From Myxococcales bacterium (GTDB taxonomy: Bacteria; Myxococcota_A; Polyangia; Haliangiales; Haliangiaceae): DNA of 55,672 nt. The stretch is from positions 1 to 55,672 of the forward strand of contig JAQBQE010000043.1 in assembly GCA_028287135.1 (NCBI GenBank), given 5' to 3'. The translations under genes were made by a program, and so were the position numbers. The notes under the pieces were generated by a model. It ran no database searches. It worked only from the letters and a program-made list of their open reading frames with translations, and had not been told where the DNA came from. This document shows positions 35,064-43,363 of this stretch, in pieces (within the stretch, counting starts at the first letter, position 1; each line of letters starts with the position of its first letter).

Positions 35064-35474
35064 ATGAACGCGTCCGCGAACGTCCACGACCTCATCATCA
35101 CCGACGAAGATCTGCGCCGGCTGCTACCCGTGCTCAACACGTACGATAGTCCCGCGTCAGAACAGCTCGAAGGCGAGCTGCAGCGCGCCACCGTGGTCGA
35201 GCAGCGGAGCGCACCGCCCGATGTCGTCACGATGAACAGCGAGGTCGTGTACGAGGACCACACGAGCGGCACGCGCAGGACCGTTCGCGTGGTCTATCCG
35301 AGGGACGCGGACGCCAGCCGCGGCTGGATCTCCGTGCTCGCGCCGATCGGCAGCGCGCTGCTCGGGCTGCGGGTGGGCCCGTCGATCGCGTGGCAGTTGC
35401 CATCGGGCCCACGGCGGATCTCGGTGATCGAGCTCCGCTATCAGCCCGAGGCCAGCGGTGAGCTCCACCTCTGA
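35064..35474 (+). CDS. rnk: Rnk/GreA-family nucleoside diphosphate kinase regulator
   Basis: The 136-residue protein has a short N-terminal part (IITDEDLRRLLPVLNTYDSP) and a C-terminal GreA/GreB FKBP-like domain (VTMNSEVVYEDHTSGTRRTV; VVYPRDADASRGWISVLAPI; GSALLGLRVGPSIAWQLPSG). This is the layout of Rnk, which binds RNA polymerase like GreA but lacks the long coiled coil that reaches the secondary channel. ATG 35064 has a ggag seven bases upstream. It is convergent with the SugE gene (9 bp apart). Confidence 0.82.
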   Translation: MNASANVHDLIITDEDLRRLLPVLNTYDSPASEQLEGELQRATVVEQRSAPPDVVTMNSEVVYEDHTSGTRRTVRVVYPRDADASRGWISVLAPIGSALLGLRVGPSIAWQLPSGPRRISVIELRYQPEASGELHL

Positions 35475-35483
35475 CGGCGCCGC

Positions 35484-35807
35484 TCAGTGGGACGCGCCGC
35501 TGACCTTGAGCCCGACGATCCCGAGGAGCACGAGGAGCAAGCTCAGCGCGCGGCCGACGGTCATCGCCTCGCCGTAAACGATGACCCCGAGAAGGACGGC
35601 ACCGACCGCACCGATGCCGACCCAGACCGCGTACGCCGTTCCGATCGGGAGGGTGCGCGCGGCGATCGTGAGCATGAAGAAGCTCGCGAGCATCCCGAGC
35701 AGCGTGAGCACCGTTGGCAACGGGCGGGTGAACCCGTCCGAGGCTTTGAGACCGATGGCCCAACCGGCTTCGAGGAGACCGGAGACGACGACGAGGAACC
35801 ACGACAT
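35484..35807 (-). CDS. sugE: SugE/Gdx-type SMR guanidinium exporter
   Basis: The 107-residue four-helix small multidrug resistance protein has the membrane-embedded Glu in GLLEAGWAIGLKASDGFTRP. It also carries the SugE-type signature residues GLKxSxGFTR and LPIGTAYAVWVGIGAVGAVL, which separate guanidinium exporters (Gdx) from EmrE-type drug pumps. It works as a dual-topology dimer exchanging guanidinium for protons. A guanidine-III riboswitch lies in its 5' leader, which firmly supports the substrate. A tagged aaggag Shine-Dalgarno sequence is 9 bases before the ATG. Confidence 0.95.
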   Translation of the reverse strand: MSWFLVVVSGLLEAGWAIGLKASDGFTRPLPTVLTLLGMLASFFMLTIAARTLPIGTAYAVWVGIGAVGAVLLGVIVYGEAMTVGRALSLLLVLLGIVGLKVSGASH

Positions 35808-35825
35808 GGCGAGAAACTCCTTCTC

Positions 35826-35865
35826 GCGCCGTCTTTCATCACCGGGTACGGTGCGCCTCGTCCGG
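35826..35865 (-). promoter_or_regulatory. Guanidine-III riboswitch (ykkC-III) upstream of sugE
   Basis: Read on the minus strand, the leader contains ccggacgaggcgcaccgta, then cccggtgatgaaagacggcgc. This matches the conserved core of the guanidine-III aptamer as remembered from the structurally studied Thermobifida fusca example. That core has a P1 stem of CCGG paired with CCGG, a loop CGAGG-GCGC, and a 3' ACGGCGC that pairs back to GCGC-CGU to form the pseudoknot. The Shine-Dalgarno aaggag begins three bases after the pseudoknot strand. Ligand binding would therefore be expected to control ribosome access. The downstream gene is a guanidinium exporter, as expected. Confidence 0.9.
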
Positions 35866-35939
35866 GCCCTCGGTGGGCACACACAGCCTAGCCAGGTTTG
35901 CGGCGGGGTCAACCCGCGGCAGCAGACCGGGAGGTCGTC

Positions 35940-37094
35940 TCACAGCGCGTAGTAGTCCTCCGGGATGGTCTCCGTGGGGCGCCAGTCGACCTCGCCGGCC
36001 TCTGCGCCCTTGTACTGGATGAACGTCTCGGCGCAGAGCTCGTGGTTCTTGCTCGGCTCCTGGGTACGGGCGGACCGGATCCAGGCGAGCGCGCGCTCGA
36101 GGGGGATCTGGCCCGTGCGCGCGAGGCCACAGACGAGCACGAGCAGATGCTTGCAGGTCGTGCCCTGCAGACCCATGCACTCCGAGAGGTCGGGCTGGGC
36201 GCAACCATACCTGCCCTCGGAGGTCAGCCAGCTCGCGTAGACGCTGCCCGAGCCGCTCTGACTGCGGACGACGCCGACCAGGTGGGCGTCATCGACCCGC
36301 GTGTAGAGCTTGAACCGGTCCTTGCGCAGCATGTCGAGCGCGCGCCCGAGCTTGCCCTCGTCGACGCTACCGTAGAGCTGGCTGAGGAAGCCCGCGAAGT
36401 CGAGCTCGCCGCCCGTGCTCGGCCGATCGACGCGGACGAGCTCGAGGAACGAGCTCTCGTCGAGCTTCTTGATCGTCGCCCCCGCCTCGTTGAGCTTGTC
36501 GGCCTTGTTCGACAGCGCGATCTTCGACGGGCCGCGGCGGTTGCCCACGACCAGGTAGTCGAGCGTCGGATCGAGGTCAGCGACGACCACCCCGCCGGCG
36601 GTCTCGACCATCCGGGTGAGCAGACCGTCCTCGAGCCCGGCCGGGCTGCAATCGAACCCGCCGATGAAGGCGAACCGCTTGCCGGTGAGATCGATCCGGA
36701 CGCGATCGCGAAACGTTGCCTCGTCGAGCACCTCGAGGCGCGCACCCGGCCGGGCGACCAGCTTGTCCGCGAGCTTCTTTGCCTCGGCGCGTCCCGGGCC
36801 CCTGAGCTCGCCGAACACGACCACGTCGACCTGCTCGTCGAGAGCTTCGACGATCCGCGCGCCGAGGCGGGCAGCGACACCAGCCGGGCTCGAGCGGTGA
36901 TAGCCCGGCCACACGGCGAACTCGCCGAAGAACGCGAACCGCTTGCCGGCATAGGGCTGGGGCCGCTCGGTGCGCGGGGCGCGCTTCGGCTTTGGCGTTG
37001 CGACCCGCGCTGGCTTCGCGAGCGGCTTCGGGGATTTCGCGGGCTTCGGGCTCGTGGCCGCCTTCGAGACGGCACGTGATGTCGGTTTCGCCAT
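35940..37094 (-). CDS. BRCT-BRCT-SWIM-like zinc-finger protein
   Basis: The 384-residue protein begins with a Lys/Pro/Ala-rich tail (SPKPAKSPKPLAKPARVATP). BRCT domain 1 (about 48-120) opens GKRFAFFGEFAVWPGY, and BRCT domain 2 (about 132-215) opens GKRFAFIGGFDCSPAG and contains LDYLVVGNRRGPSKIALSNK. A SWIM-like zinc-binding segment follows at about 285-325, with C-x7-C-x7-C-x-H in GCAQPDLSECMGLQGTTCKH. The last residues (WRPTETIPEDYYAL) match the SWIM protein at the other end of the operon. BRCT domains usually bind phosphopeptides or DNA ends, SWIM domains nucleic acid or protein. It is the last gene of the MoxR operon, 3 bp after the VWA gene. Confidence 0.82.
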   Translation of the reverse strand: MAKPTSRAVSKAATSPKPAKSPKPLAKPARVATPKPKRAPRTERPQPYAGKRFAFFGEFAVWPGYHRSSPAGVAARLGARIVEALDEQVDVVVFGELRGPGRAEAKKLADKLVARPGARLEVLDEATFRDRVRIDLTGKRFAFIGGFDCSPAGLEDGLLTRMVETAGGVVVADLDPTLDYLVVGNRRGPSKIALSNKADKLNEAGATIKKLDESSFLELVRVDRPSTGGELDFAGFLSQLYGSVDEGKLGRALDMLRKDRFKLYTRVDDAHLVGVVRSQSGSGSVYASWLTSEGRYGCAQPDLSECMGLQGTTCKHLLVLVCGLARTGQIPLERALAWIRSARTQEPSKNHELCAETFIQYKGAEAGEVDWRPTETIPEDYYAL

Positions 37095-37097
37095 CGG

Positions 37098-38264
37098 TCA
37101 ACCTCGGATGATCTCGGCCATCGCCTCGGCCAGCCGCTCGGGCGTGCACACGAGGATATCCATCCCGACCTTGCGACACTTGCGGGCGGTCGAGCGGTTG
37201 TACTCGGGGCGGGCGTCGTAGCCGAGGGCGCCAAGGCCGATCATCCGCACCCCGGAGTCGGCCATGACCCGCACCTGATCGATCAGGTCGCGCTCGTCAC
37301 GGCCCTCGAAGAAATCGGTGATCAGCACCACGATCGACCGTGCCGGCTCGGCGACCAGACCTGCCGAGTACACGAGTGCCTGCGTGATGTCCGTACCACC
37401 GCCGAGCTGCACCTTGAGCAGCACATCGACCGGCGAGCCGACCTCCGCGGACAGGTCGACCACGCTGGTATCGAACAGCACGAGCGACGTCTTGACCGCC
37501 GGCAGCTCTGCGAAGATCGACGCCATCACCGCGGAGAAGATCGCGGAGTCGAGCATCGAGCCCGACTGATCGACGCAGACGATGACGTGCCACGGCCGCT
37601 TGTTGCGCTCGGCCGCGAAGTAGAACAGCTGATCGACGAGCAGTCTGCGTCGCTCGTCGTCCCAGTGGTGGAGGTTCTTGCGCAGCGTCTTCTTGAGGTC
37701 GAGGTTCTTGAACACCTTGCGCGGCGAGTGACGGTCCTTGCGCAGTGCGCCGGTGATCGCAGCCTCGACCCGGATCTCGAGCTGCTTCTTCAACTGCTGG
37801 ACGACCTGATCGATGATCTTGCGAGCGAGGATCCGCGCACGCGGATCGAGCAGATCCTTGTGCGTCATCAGCGTCTTCACGAGCTCGATGTTCGGCTCGA
37901 TCTTCTCGAGCAGCTTCGGATGATCGAGGAGCTCGGCGATCCCTCGCCTCGCGATCAGCTCGCGCTCGAGCACCTCCTTCGCCTGACGCGGGAACAGCTC
38001 GGTCACCGCGTCGATCCAGGTCGGCACCGTCAGTGCCGAGTCGCCGCTCCCTCCGCCGCGATCGTCGCCCTCGAACACGAAGTCGAGCGCAGCCGCCGCG
38101 GACGCCGCGCGCTGATCGGCGCCCACGGCGATGCCGACCTGCTCGGCCGTCTTGCCGATCACGAGCCGCCAGCGGCTGACCCAGCTCTGGTCCTCCGGCG
38201 ACAGCGTCACCGCGGGTGGTGGTGGCGCCTTGCCCGGAGGTGGTCGCTTGCGTGGGCCCGCCAT
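37098..38264 (-). CDS. VWA domain protein of a MoxR system (YehP-like)
   Basis: The 388-residue protein has a helical N-terminal part of about 200 residues, ending in a basic section (KDRHSPRKVFKNLDLKKTLR). A C-terminal von Willebrand A domain follows with an intact MIDAS: VCVDQSGSM, the Thr in GGGTDITQALVYS and the Asp in LITDFFEGRD. There is no signal peptide or membrane anchor, so it is cytoplasmic. VWA proteins next to MoxR ATPases usually act as the metal-dependent substrate-binding partner. Its start shares one base with the stop of the DUF5682 gene (TGATG at 38262-38266). Confidence 0.88.
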   Translation of the reverse strand: MAGPRKRPPPGKAPPPPAVTLSPEDQSWVSRWRLVIGKTAEQVGIAVGADQRAASAAAALDFVFEGDDRGGGSGDSALTVPTWIDAVTELFPRQAKEVLERELIARRGIAELLDHPKLLEKIEPNIELVKTLMTHKDLLDPRARILARKIIDQVVQQLKKQLEIRVEAAITGALRKDRHSPRKVFKNLDLKKTLRKNLHHWDDERRRLLVDQLFYFAAERNKRPWHVIVCVDQSGSMLDSAIFSAVMASIFAELPAVKTSLVLFDTSVVDLSAEVGSPVDVLLKVQLGGGTDITQALVYSAGLVAEPARSIVVLITDFFEGRDERDLIDQVRVMADSGVRMIGLGALGYDARPEYNRSTARKCRKVGMDILVCTPERLAEAMAEIIRG

Positions 38265-40720
38265 CAGAACGTCCAGTCCTTCATGATCGCCGCGACCCGC
38301 GCGTCGATCGTCGCGAGATACGCAGCTGCCTCGGTCGACGTCGCGGGCAACTCCGAGATCTGTTCGACCTCGGTCAGCCCATACCGCGCCGCCACCCGGT
38401 CCGCGAACGCGAGGCGCTGCCGCTCGTGCAGCCGCTCGAACGCGTTGCGCACCTTCGGCAACAGCACCATGAAGTCGTCCCACGGCGCCGCCCTCAACAG
38501 CGTATCGATCGCGCCGACGAGCGCCTCGGCTCCGAGCAGCATGGACGTCTTCGACACGGCGAATGCTCCGTCGAGGAACTCTCCAGCGAGCACCATCTTC
38601 GCAGGGTGTGACGTCGCGAAGGCGGCGACCCGTGCCGCGAGGTCGTTCGGATCGATCTCGCGCAGCTCGGTGAGGATGCCGGCGAACGCACCCTGCATGA
38701 ACGGGACCTCGGTCGAGACCGCCGCCTGCTTGACCTGATCGACGAACAGCGTGCGATCGAGGTCGAGGTCGCCCCCGAGCACCGCCTCGGCGAGCGACTT
38801 CAGGTGCCCGATCGTCGATTCCTGCTGGTCGACGGGCACTGACCCGAGGTCGGTGATCGCGAGGCACGCGCGAGCGTAGCTGCGGGTCGCGAGCGCCTCG
38901 ATCGCCGCCCGGCCGAGGTCGCGCTGGAGCGCGAGCCGATCGAGCACGAGCAGGTGGACGAGCGCCTCGCACTGCGACGTGAAGTGGCGATCCTCGTCGA
39001 CCGCTGCGCCTGCAGCCACCTCGAGCCGCTGCACGAGGTGCGGAAGCTGCATCGAGACCGCGGCGAGCAGGCGACCGCAGGTCGCACCGGCGTGACGTTG
39101 CTCCTTCGCGACGTCCTCCTCGAGCTGCGCGATCGCGGCGGACTCGATCGTATCGCCGTAGAGGTTCTTGTCGATCAGCTGTGCCTCGGTCTTCGGCGAC
39201 CACAACAGCCGCCACTTCTCGCGGAACAGCGTCGTTCCATCGCCGCTCGCCCCGCCCTCGCGCTCGGCGAGCGGGATGTCGAGGATCGCGAGCCGGTGCA
39301 AGAATGCGGAGCGCCTGGAGCCCTGCTCCTCGCGGAGGTCGAGCGTCAGCGTCACCCGCTTGTCGCGGCCCATCACCTCGCCGAGCTCGAGCGTATCGAG
39401 CTGCGCGTAGAAGTCATGGACGATGGGCAATTTGCCGAGCGCCGGCGTGACGCGCCCGATCGAGTTGCCGATCTCCGCGCCGGTCATCGCGAGCACCAGG
39501 TGGCGGCCTTCTTCCTCCGGGCGGCCCTTGCAGCAGCACGCGATCAGCGCGTCGCGAATGTCGTCGAGGATCGGCATCGGCCGGCCGCGTAGAGCCGCGA
39601 GCATGCGGGCGTGCTGGGTCACCGAGATCGCGTCCGCGCTCGACAACGGCTCGCCGTCCTTGCGGCCACGCGCGAGCACGCTCACGACGTGCTCGACCAT
39701 CGCTGCGATCCACGGCTCCTCGTCCTTGTCGTCGAGGTGCTCCCACACCGCCTGGTAGAACCGCGGCGCCCGGTTCGCGGCGCCGTAGCCCGACAGCTCG
39801 CTGATCCGGACGTACGAGTACGGCACGACCGTGGTCAGGCAGGTCCCTGCCGGTGGCGTCGGCGGTGGCTCGGTGTCGTGGCGGTCGAGGAACAGGTGGA
39901 AGCCGCCGCACACGACCATCGCCTGCTCGGGAGCCAGCCCGCGCGTCGCGAGCTCCGCCTTGATCGCGGCCAGCATGTGACGCTCGCGGGGCAGCGTCCC
40001 ATCGCGGGCGAGCCGTGCGGGATTGGAGGTCGCGCGGACAGCGGCGCAGAAGTACGCCATGTCGCGGCGAAAGTCCTCGTAGGTGCCGTGGCGGTGACCG
40101 ATCTCGAACAGCGAGTCCCACGCCTCGTCCCACGAGCGATAGCCGGCGACCCTCGCCAGCGTCTGGTAGAAGCTGCTCTCGACGACCACTGCCTCCCAGC
40201 TCGGCGGGGCGGTCCCGGGTGCCGGCTCGCTCGCGTCGGACAGCTCGTCGTCGTGGTCGGCGTCCGTGGTCTCCCAGTCCGCAGGATCGATCAGCGCGTG
40301 GTTCGGCAGATCGATGAACACGGCGTCGGCCCCGATCGCGGACGCCTCCTTCATGGCGACGTACTCGGGCGAGTACCCGAGCAGCGGGTACCAGACCGGG
40401 AACCGTGGCGGAATGTCAGGCGCAGCGCTCGCCTTGCCTGCGAGCCCGAGGAGATTGCCGTCGTCGCGGTAGCTCGCGTACAGCGCGATCGGCGGCTTCG
40501 TCTTCGGGTCGACGATGTGCCGGATCATCTCGGTCGCGCCGGCGGGCCCTTCGATCAGCACGAGCTTGGGCTTGCGCGCACGGATCGCGGCCCGCAGGTG
40601 GCGCGCGACCATCGGCGAATGGTGCCGGACCGGAAACCAGTACAACGGCTCCGCCAGCACGCGGTCGGCCTGCTCCCGCACACGCTCGATGTCGAGGCCG
40701 GCGTTGTCGGGCGCGGTCAT
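38264..40720 (-). CDS. DUF5682 family protein
   Basis: The 818-residue soluble protein opens with LYWFPVRHHSPMVARHLRAA and PKLVLIEGPAGATEMI, the DUF5682 signature. The HH-S-P and E-G-P segments recall the ChaN/EreA-type fold, where such His and Glu residues could form a metal or catalytic site. A further conserved segment is MVVCGGFHLFLDRHD. The C-terminal half is long and helical. The start overlaps the stop of the MoxR gene (ATGA at 40717-40720). Its function is unknown; in other genomes the family travels with MoxR, VWA and SWIM genes, which is the case here. Confidence 0.8.
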   Translation of the reverse strand: MTAPDNAGLDIERVREQADRVLAEPLYWFPVRHHSPMVARHLRAAIRARKPKLVLIEGPAGATEMIRHIVDPKTKPPIALYASYRDDGNLLGLAGKASAAPDIPPRFPVWYPLLGYSPEYVAMKEASAIGADAVFIDLPNHALIDPADWETTDADHDDELSDASEPAPGTAPPSWEAVVVESSFYQTLARVAGYRSWDEAWDSLFEIGHRHGTYEDFRRDMAYFCAAVRATSNPARLARDGTLPRERHMLAAIKAELATRGLAPEQAMVVCGGFHLFLDRHDTEPPPTPPAGTCLTTVVPYSYVRISELSGYGAANRAPRFYQAVWEHLDDKDEEPWIAAMVEHVVSVLARGRKDGEPLSSADAISVTQHARMLAALRGRPMPILDDIRDALIACCCKGRPEEEGRHLVLAMTGAEIGNSIGRVTPALGKLPIVHDFYAQLDTLELGEVMGRDKRVTLTLDLREEQGSRRSAFLHRLAILDIPLAEREGGASGDGTTLFREKWRLLWSPKTEAQLIDKNLYGDTIESAAIAQLEEDVAKEQRHAGATCGRLLAAVSMQLPHLVQRLEVAAGAAVDEDRHFTSQCEALVHLLVLDRLALQRDLGRAAIEALATRSYARACLAITDLGSVPVDQQESTIGHLKSLAEAVLGGDLDLDRTLFVDQVKQAAVSTEVPFMQGAFAGILTELREIDPNDLAARVAAFATSHPAKMVLAGEFLDGAFAVSKTSMLLGAEALVGAIDTLLRAAPWDDFMVLLPKVRNAFERLHERQRLAFADRVAARYGLTEVEQISELPATSTEAAAYLATIDARVAAIMKDWTF

Positions 40721-41877
40721 GATGCGCTCGTCACCGCCTTGAGCGCTGCATCATGGAACGTCTTCCAGCTCGCGTCCTTCGCGCCGCGCTTCTTGGCGAC
40801 CACGGCGAGGTACTCCTTGAGCACCTTGAGATCGTCGAGGTCCTCCTTGACCACCGAGCCGACGAGGTTGCGCGCGATCTCCTCGATCGTGACGGCTCCG
40901 TTACCGAAGTAGCGCGCGCGGATCGCCGAGTCGAGGGCAACCCCGATCGCCTCCGCCGTCGACAGCGTGGTCGACACCTTCTGGAAGCTGACGCCATCGG
41001 CGGTGGTGCCGGCGCGCATCTCGCGGAACACGGTCGCGAGCATCGCGATCACGGGTTCCTCGATCTTCGCCGGGATCTTGTAGCGCTCGAGCAGCTCCTT
41101 GGACCGATCTCGCACGATCGCGATCTCGGTCTTCTGATCCGCCACGATCGGGATGTGCACGTAGTTGAACCGGCGCTTGAGGGCGGCAGACAGCTCGTTG
41201 ACGCCCTGGTCACGCGAGTTCGCCGTCGCGATCACGTTGAAGCCGGGCCGCGCGAACACCATGTTCGCATCGGGGAGCTCGGGCACGACCATGTTCTTGT
41301 CCGAGAGGATCGACACGAGCGCATCCTGAACGTCGGGGACGCAGCGCGTGATCTCCTCGAACCGAAGCAGCGCGCCGGTCTTCATCGCGATCATCGTCGG
41401 CGACGGGATCATGTTCTCGGGCTTGGGCCCCTCGGCAATCACGCGCGCGACGTTCCACGAGTACTTGATCTGGTCCTCGGTCGTCCCGGCCGTGCCCTGG
41501 ATGGTGAGCGTCGAGCACCCGCTGATCGCCGCGGCGAGGTGCTCCGACAACCAGCTCTTGCCGGTGCCCGGTTCGCCCACCAGCAGCAGCGCCCGCTCGC
41601 TCGCGAGCGTGACGATCGCGCGCTCGACGATCGTGTCGTCGCCGAAGAACTTGCGCGTGATCGCGACCTGCGTCTTCTTGCCGTTGATCGTCGCGTCCAG
41701 CGGCTTCGCGGTCCCGGTGATGTAGGCGAGCACCGACCGCGGCGACAGCTTCCACACGCTCGGGGGCGTGTCCGCGTCGTTCTGCTTCAGCGCCTCGAGC
41801 TGGGCGCGGAACTGCAGCTCCGCCGGTTCGCGCAGGATGCCCGTGGTGGGGTCTGTGTCTTTGCTGTCCTTGGCCAT
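40717..41877 (-). CDS. MoxR-type AAA+ ATPase (YehL-like)
   Basis: The 386-residue protein has an N-terminal extension of about 75 residues, then a AAA+ module with Walker A (LLVGEPGTGKSWLSEHLA), Walker B (ALLRFEEITRC), sensor 1 (NVIATANSRDQGVNELSAAL) and an Arg finger region (AALKRRFNYVHIP). A lid domain follows. The MoxR/AAA_5 class acts as a hexameric chaperone-like ATPase with VWA partners. It sits in the middle of the six-gene operon, 10 bp after the unknown 491-residue gene. The Walker B acidic pair is E-E rather than D-E. Confidence 0.92.
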   Translation of the reverse strand: MAKDSKDTDPTTGILREPAELQFRAQLEALKQNDADTPPSVWKLSPRSVLAYITGTAKPLDATINGKKTQVAITRKFFGDDTIVERAIVTLASERALLLVGEPGTGKSWLSEHLAAAISGCSTLTIQGTAGTTEDQIKYSWNVARVIAEGPKPENMIPSPTMIAMKTGALLRFEEITRCVPDVQDALVSILSDKNMVVPELPDANMVFARPGFNVIATANSRDQGVNELSAALKRRFNYVHIPIVADQKTEIAIVRDRSKELLERYKIPAKIEEPVIAMLATVFREMRAGTTADGVSFQKVSTTLSTAEAIGVALDSAIRARYFGNGAVTIEEIARNLVGSVVKEDLDDLKVLKEYLAVVAKKRGAKDASWKTFHDAALKAVTSAS

Positions 41878-41887
41878 GCGCGCTCCC

Positions 41888-43363
41888 TCAGTGCGAGAAG
41901 TCCATCGTCTTCATCAGCGAGGCGAGATCGATGTTCTCGCCGGAGATCATGAGGTACTCGGGGCCGTCCTCGCCGAACACGGTCAGCGGCTGGAACACGA
42001 GTCGGCCCATCTCGACATGCAACAGACCGTACAGCGGCGGGCGCGTGGTCCCCGGCTTCGCCAGCCCCTTCAGCGCGGCCATCAGCTCGCGGCCATCGGG
42101 CCCCGTCGAGCACACCGCATCGAGCTCGAGGCCGTCGGCATCGAGTGGGAACACCTGCTGCTCGGGGCGGTAGGGGTTCGCTGCCGGCGCGCCGAGCTCC
42201 CACTCGGTGACCACCGCCTCGTCCTGCAGCTCGATCTCGAGATCGAGCGGGCTGATCGGGTGCCTGCCCCACCGCGTCGCGACCCGATCGCGGTCCCAGT
42301 GCACGAGTCCGTCCCAGTCGACGAGCTTCTTGCCGGGCTTGACGGTCGACGTCGGGCCCAGCATCAAGCGGCCGGAGCTGTGCTCGTCGAGATGGACCGC
42401 GGCGTCGGTGACGAGGATCTCGGTCCGGTCGAGCAGCAGCTTTGGCGCGAACTTCTGCGCCTGCGGCAGATGGAGGAACGCCTCGGCCGGGACGCCCGGC
42501 TTGCGCCCGAACACGCACGACCACACGAGCCGCGCACCGCGAGGCACCCCGCCCTGCTCGTCGAGCGTGACCATCCGAAAATCGAAGGCAGCGGAGCCGT
42601 CGAGCAAGGCGCGCTTCTGGACCCCGATCACCGCGAGCCGGAGCGCCCTGACCGGCATCGATGGTGATGAGAGCAGCAAGCGCCCGAGCGCGCCCCGATC
42701 ATCCTCGCGGATCGCCTCGAGGAGCCCGCGGCAAATCAGCCACGTCCGGGTCACGAAGAACACGAAGCGGCGTCCGGAGAACTGCTCGCTGTCGTCGAGG
42801 AACCGGCCGAGCTCGTCACCCACGTAACGCAGCGAGGTCGCGAGCCGCATCAGCTTCAGGCGCGATGCCTCCTTGAAGCTCGCGTCGAGCTTCTGGCGCG
42901 TGGCAGCGGACGCGGTGGTCAAGCCGGAGGCGACGAGACCTTCGACCGTGCGAGCAAGCTCCTCGAGCACGGGCACGAGCGCACTGCGCTTCTCCGGCGC
43001 CGCCGTGCTGGCGACGGGCGTGGTCGCTGGCGCGTCACCATGGGCCTGCCCCGGTGCGAGCGCCGCGACGGCGACATCGAGCGACAGCACGCGCTCGAAC
43101 ACGCGCAGCGCGGTCTGCGTCCGCAGCAGGACGCGGCCTGCCTCCGCATCGGCGGCACGCACGTGACGGATCAGCGCGTCGACCTGGCCCGCCAGGTACA
43201 GCGCTCCGGCGCGACCGAGCTCCTCGCCGTGCGCCGACAGCAGCTGCACGTCCTCGCTCGCCGCCGCCCGGATGCCGCGAACGAACAGGTTCTCGAGGGC
43301 TTGCTGCAGCGCGAACAGCGCCGCGGTGACCTCGGTGTGAGAACCAGCGGCGGCAACCTGCAT
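41888..43363 (-). CDS. Unknown 491-aa component of the MoxR operon
   Basis: The protein is soluble. The N-terminal half is helical (FALQQALENLFVRGIRAAAS; AGALYLAGQVDALIRHVRAA) and contains a low-complexity Ala/Pro/Thr linker near residues 115-130. The C-terminal half is mixed (RLVWSCVFGRKPGVPAEAFL; GRLMLGPTSTVKPGKKLVDW; YLMISGENIDLASLMKTMDF). I do not recognise any named domain. Its position between the SWIM and MoxR genes corresponds to that of YehM in E. coli, but no similarity could be checked. Its ATG shares one base with the SWIM gene's stop (TGATG). Confidence 0.8.
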   Translation of the reverse strand: MQVAAAGSHTEVTAALFALQQALENLFVRGIRAAASEDVQLLSAHGEELGRAGALYLAGQVDALIRHVRAADAEAGRVLLRTQTALRVFERVLSLDVAVAALAPGQAHGDAPATTPVASTAAPEKRSALVPVLEELARTVEGLVASGLTTASAATRQKLDASFKEASRLKLMRLATSLRYVGDELGRFLDDSEQFSGRRFVFFVTRTWLICRGLLEAIREDDRGALGRLLLSSPSMPVRALRLAVIGVQKRALLDGSAAFDFRMVTLDEQGGVPRGARLVWSCVFGRKPGVPAEAFLHLPQAQKFAPKLLLDRTEILVTDAAVHLDEHSSGRLMLGPTSTVKPGKKLVDWDGLVHWDRDRVATRWGRHPISPLDLEIELQDEAVVTEWELGAPAANPYRPEQQVFPLDADGLELDAVCSTGPDGRELMAALKGLAKPGTTRPPLYGLLHVEMGRLVFQPLTVFGEDGPEYLMISGENIDLASLMKTMDFSH

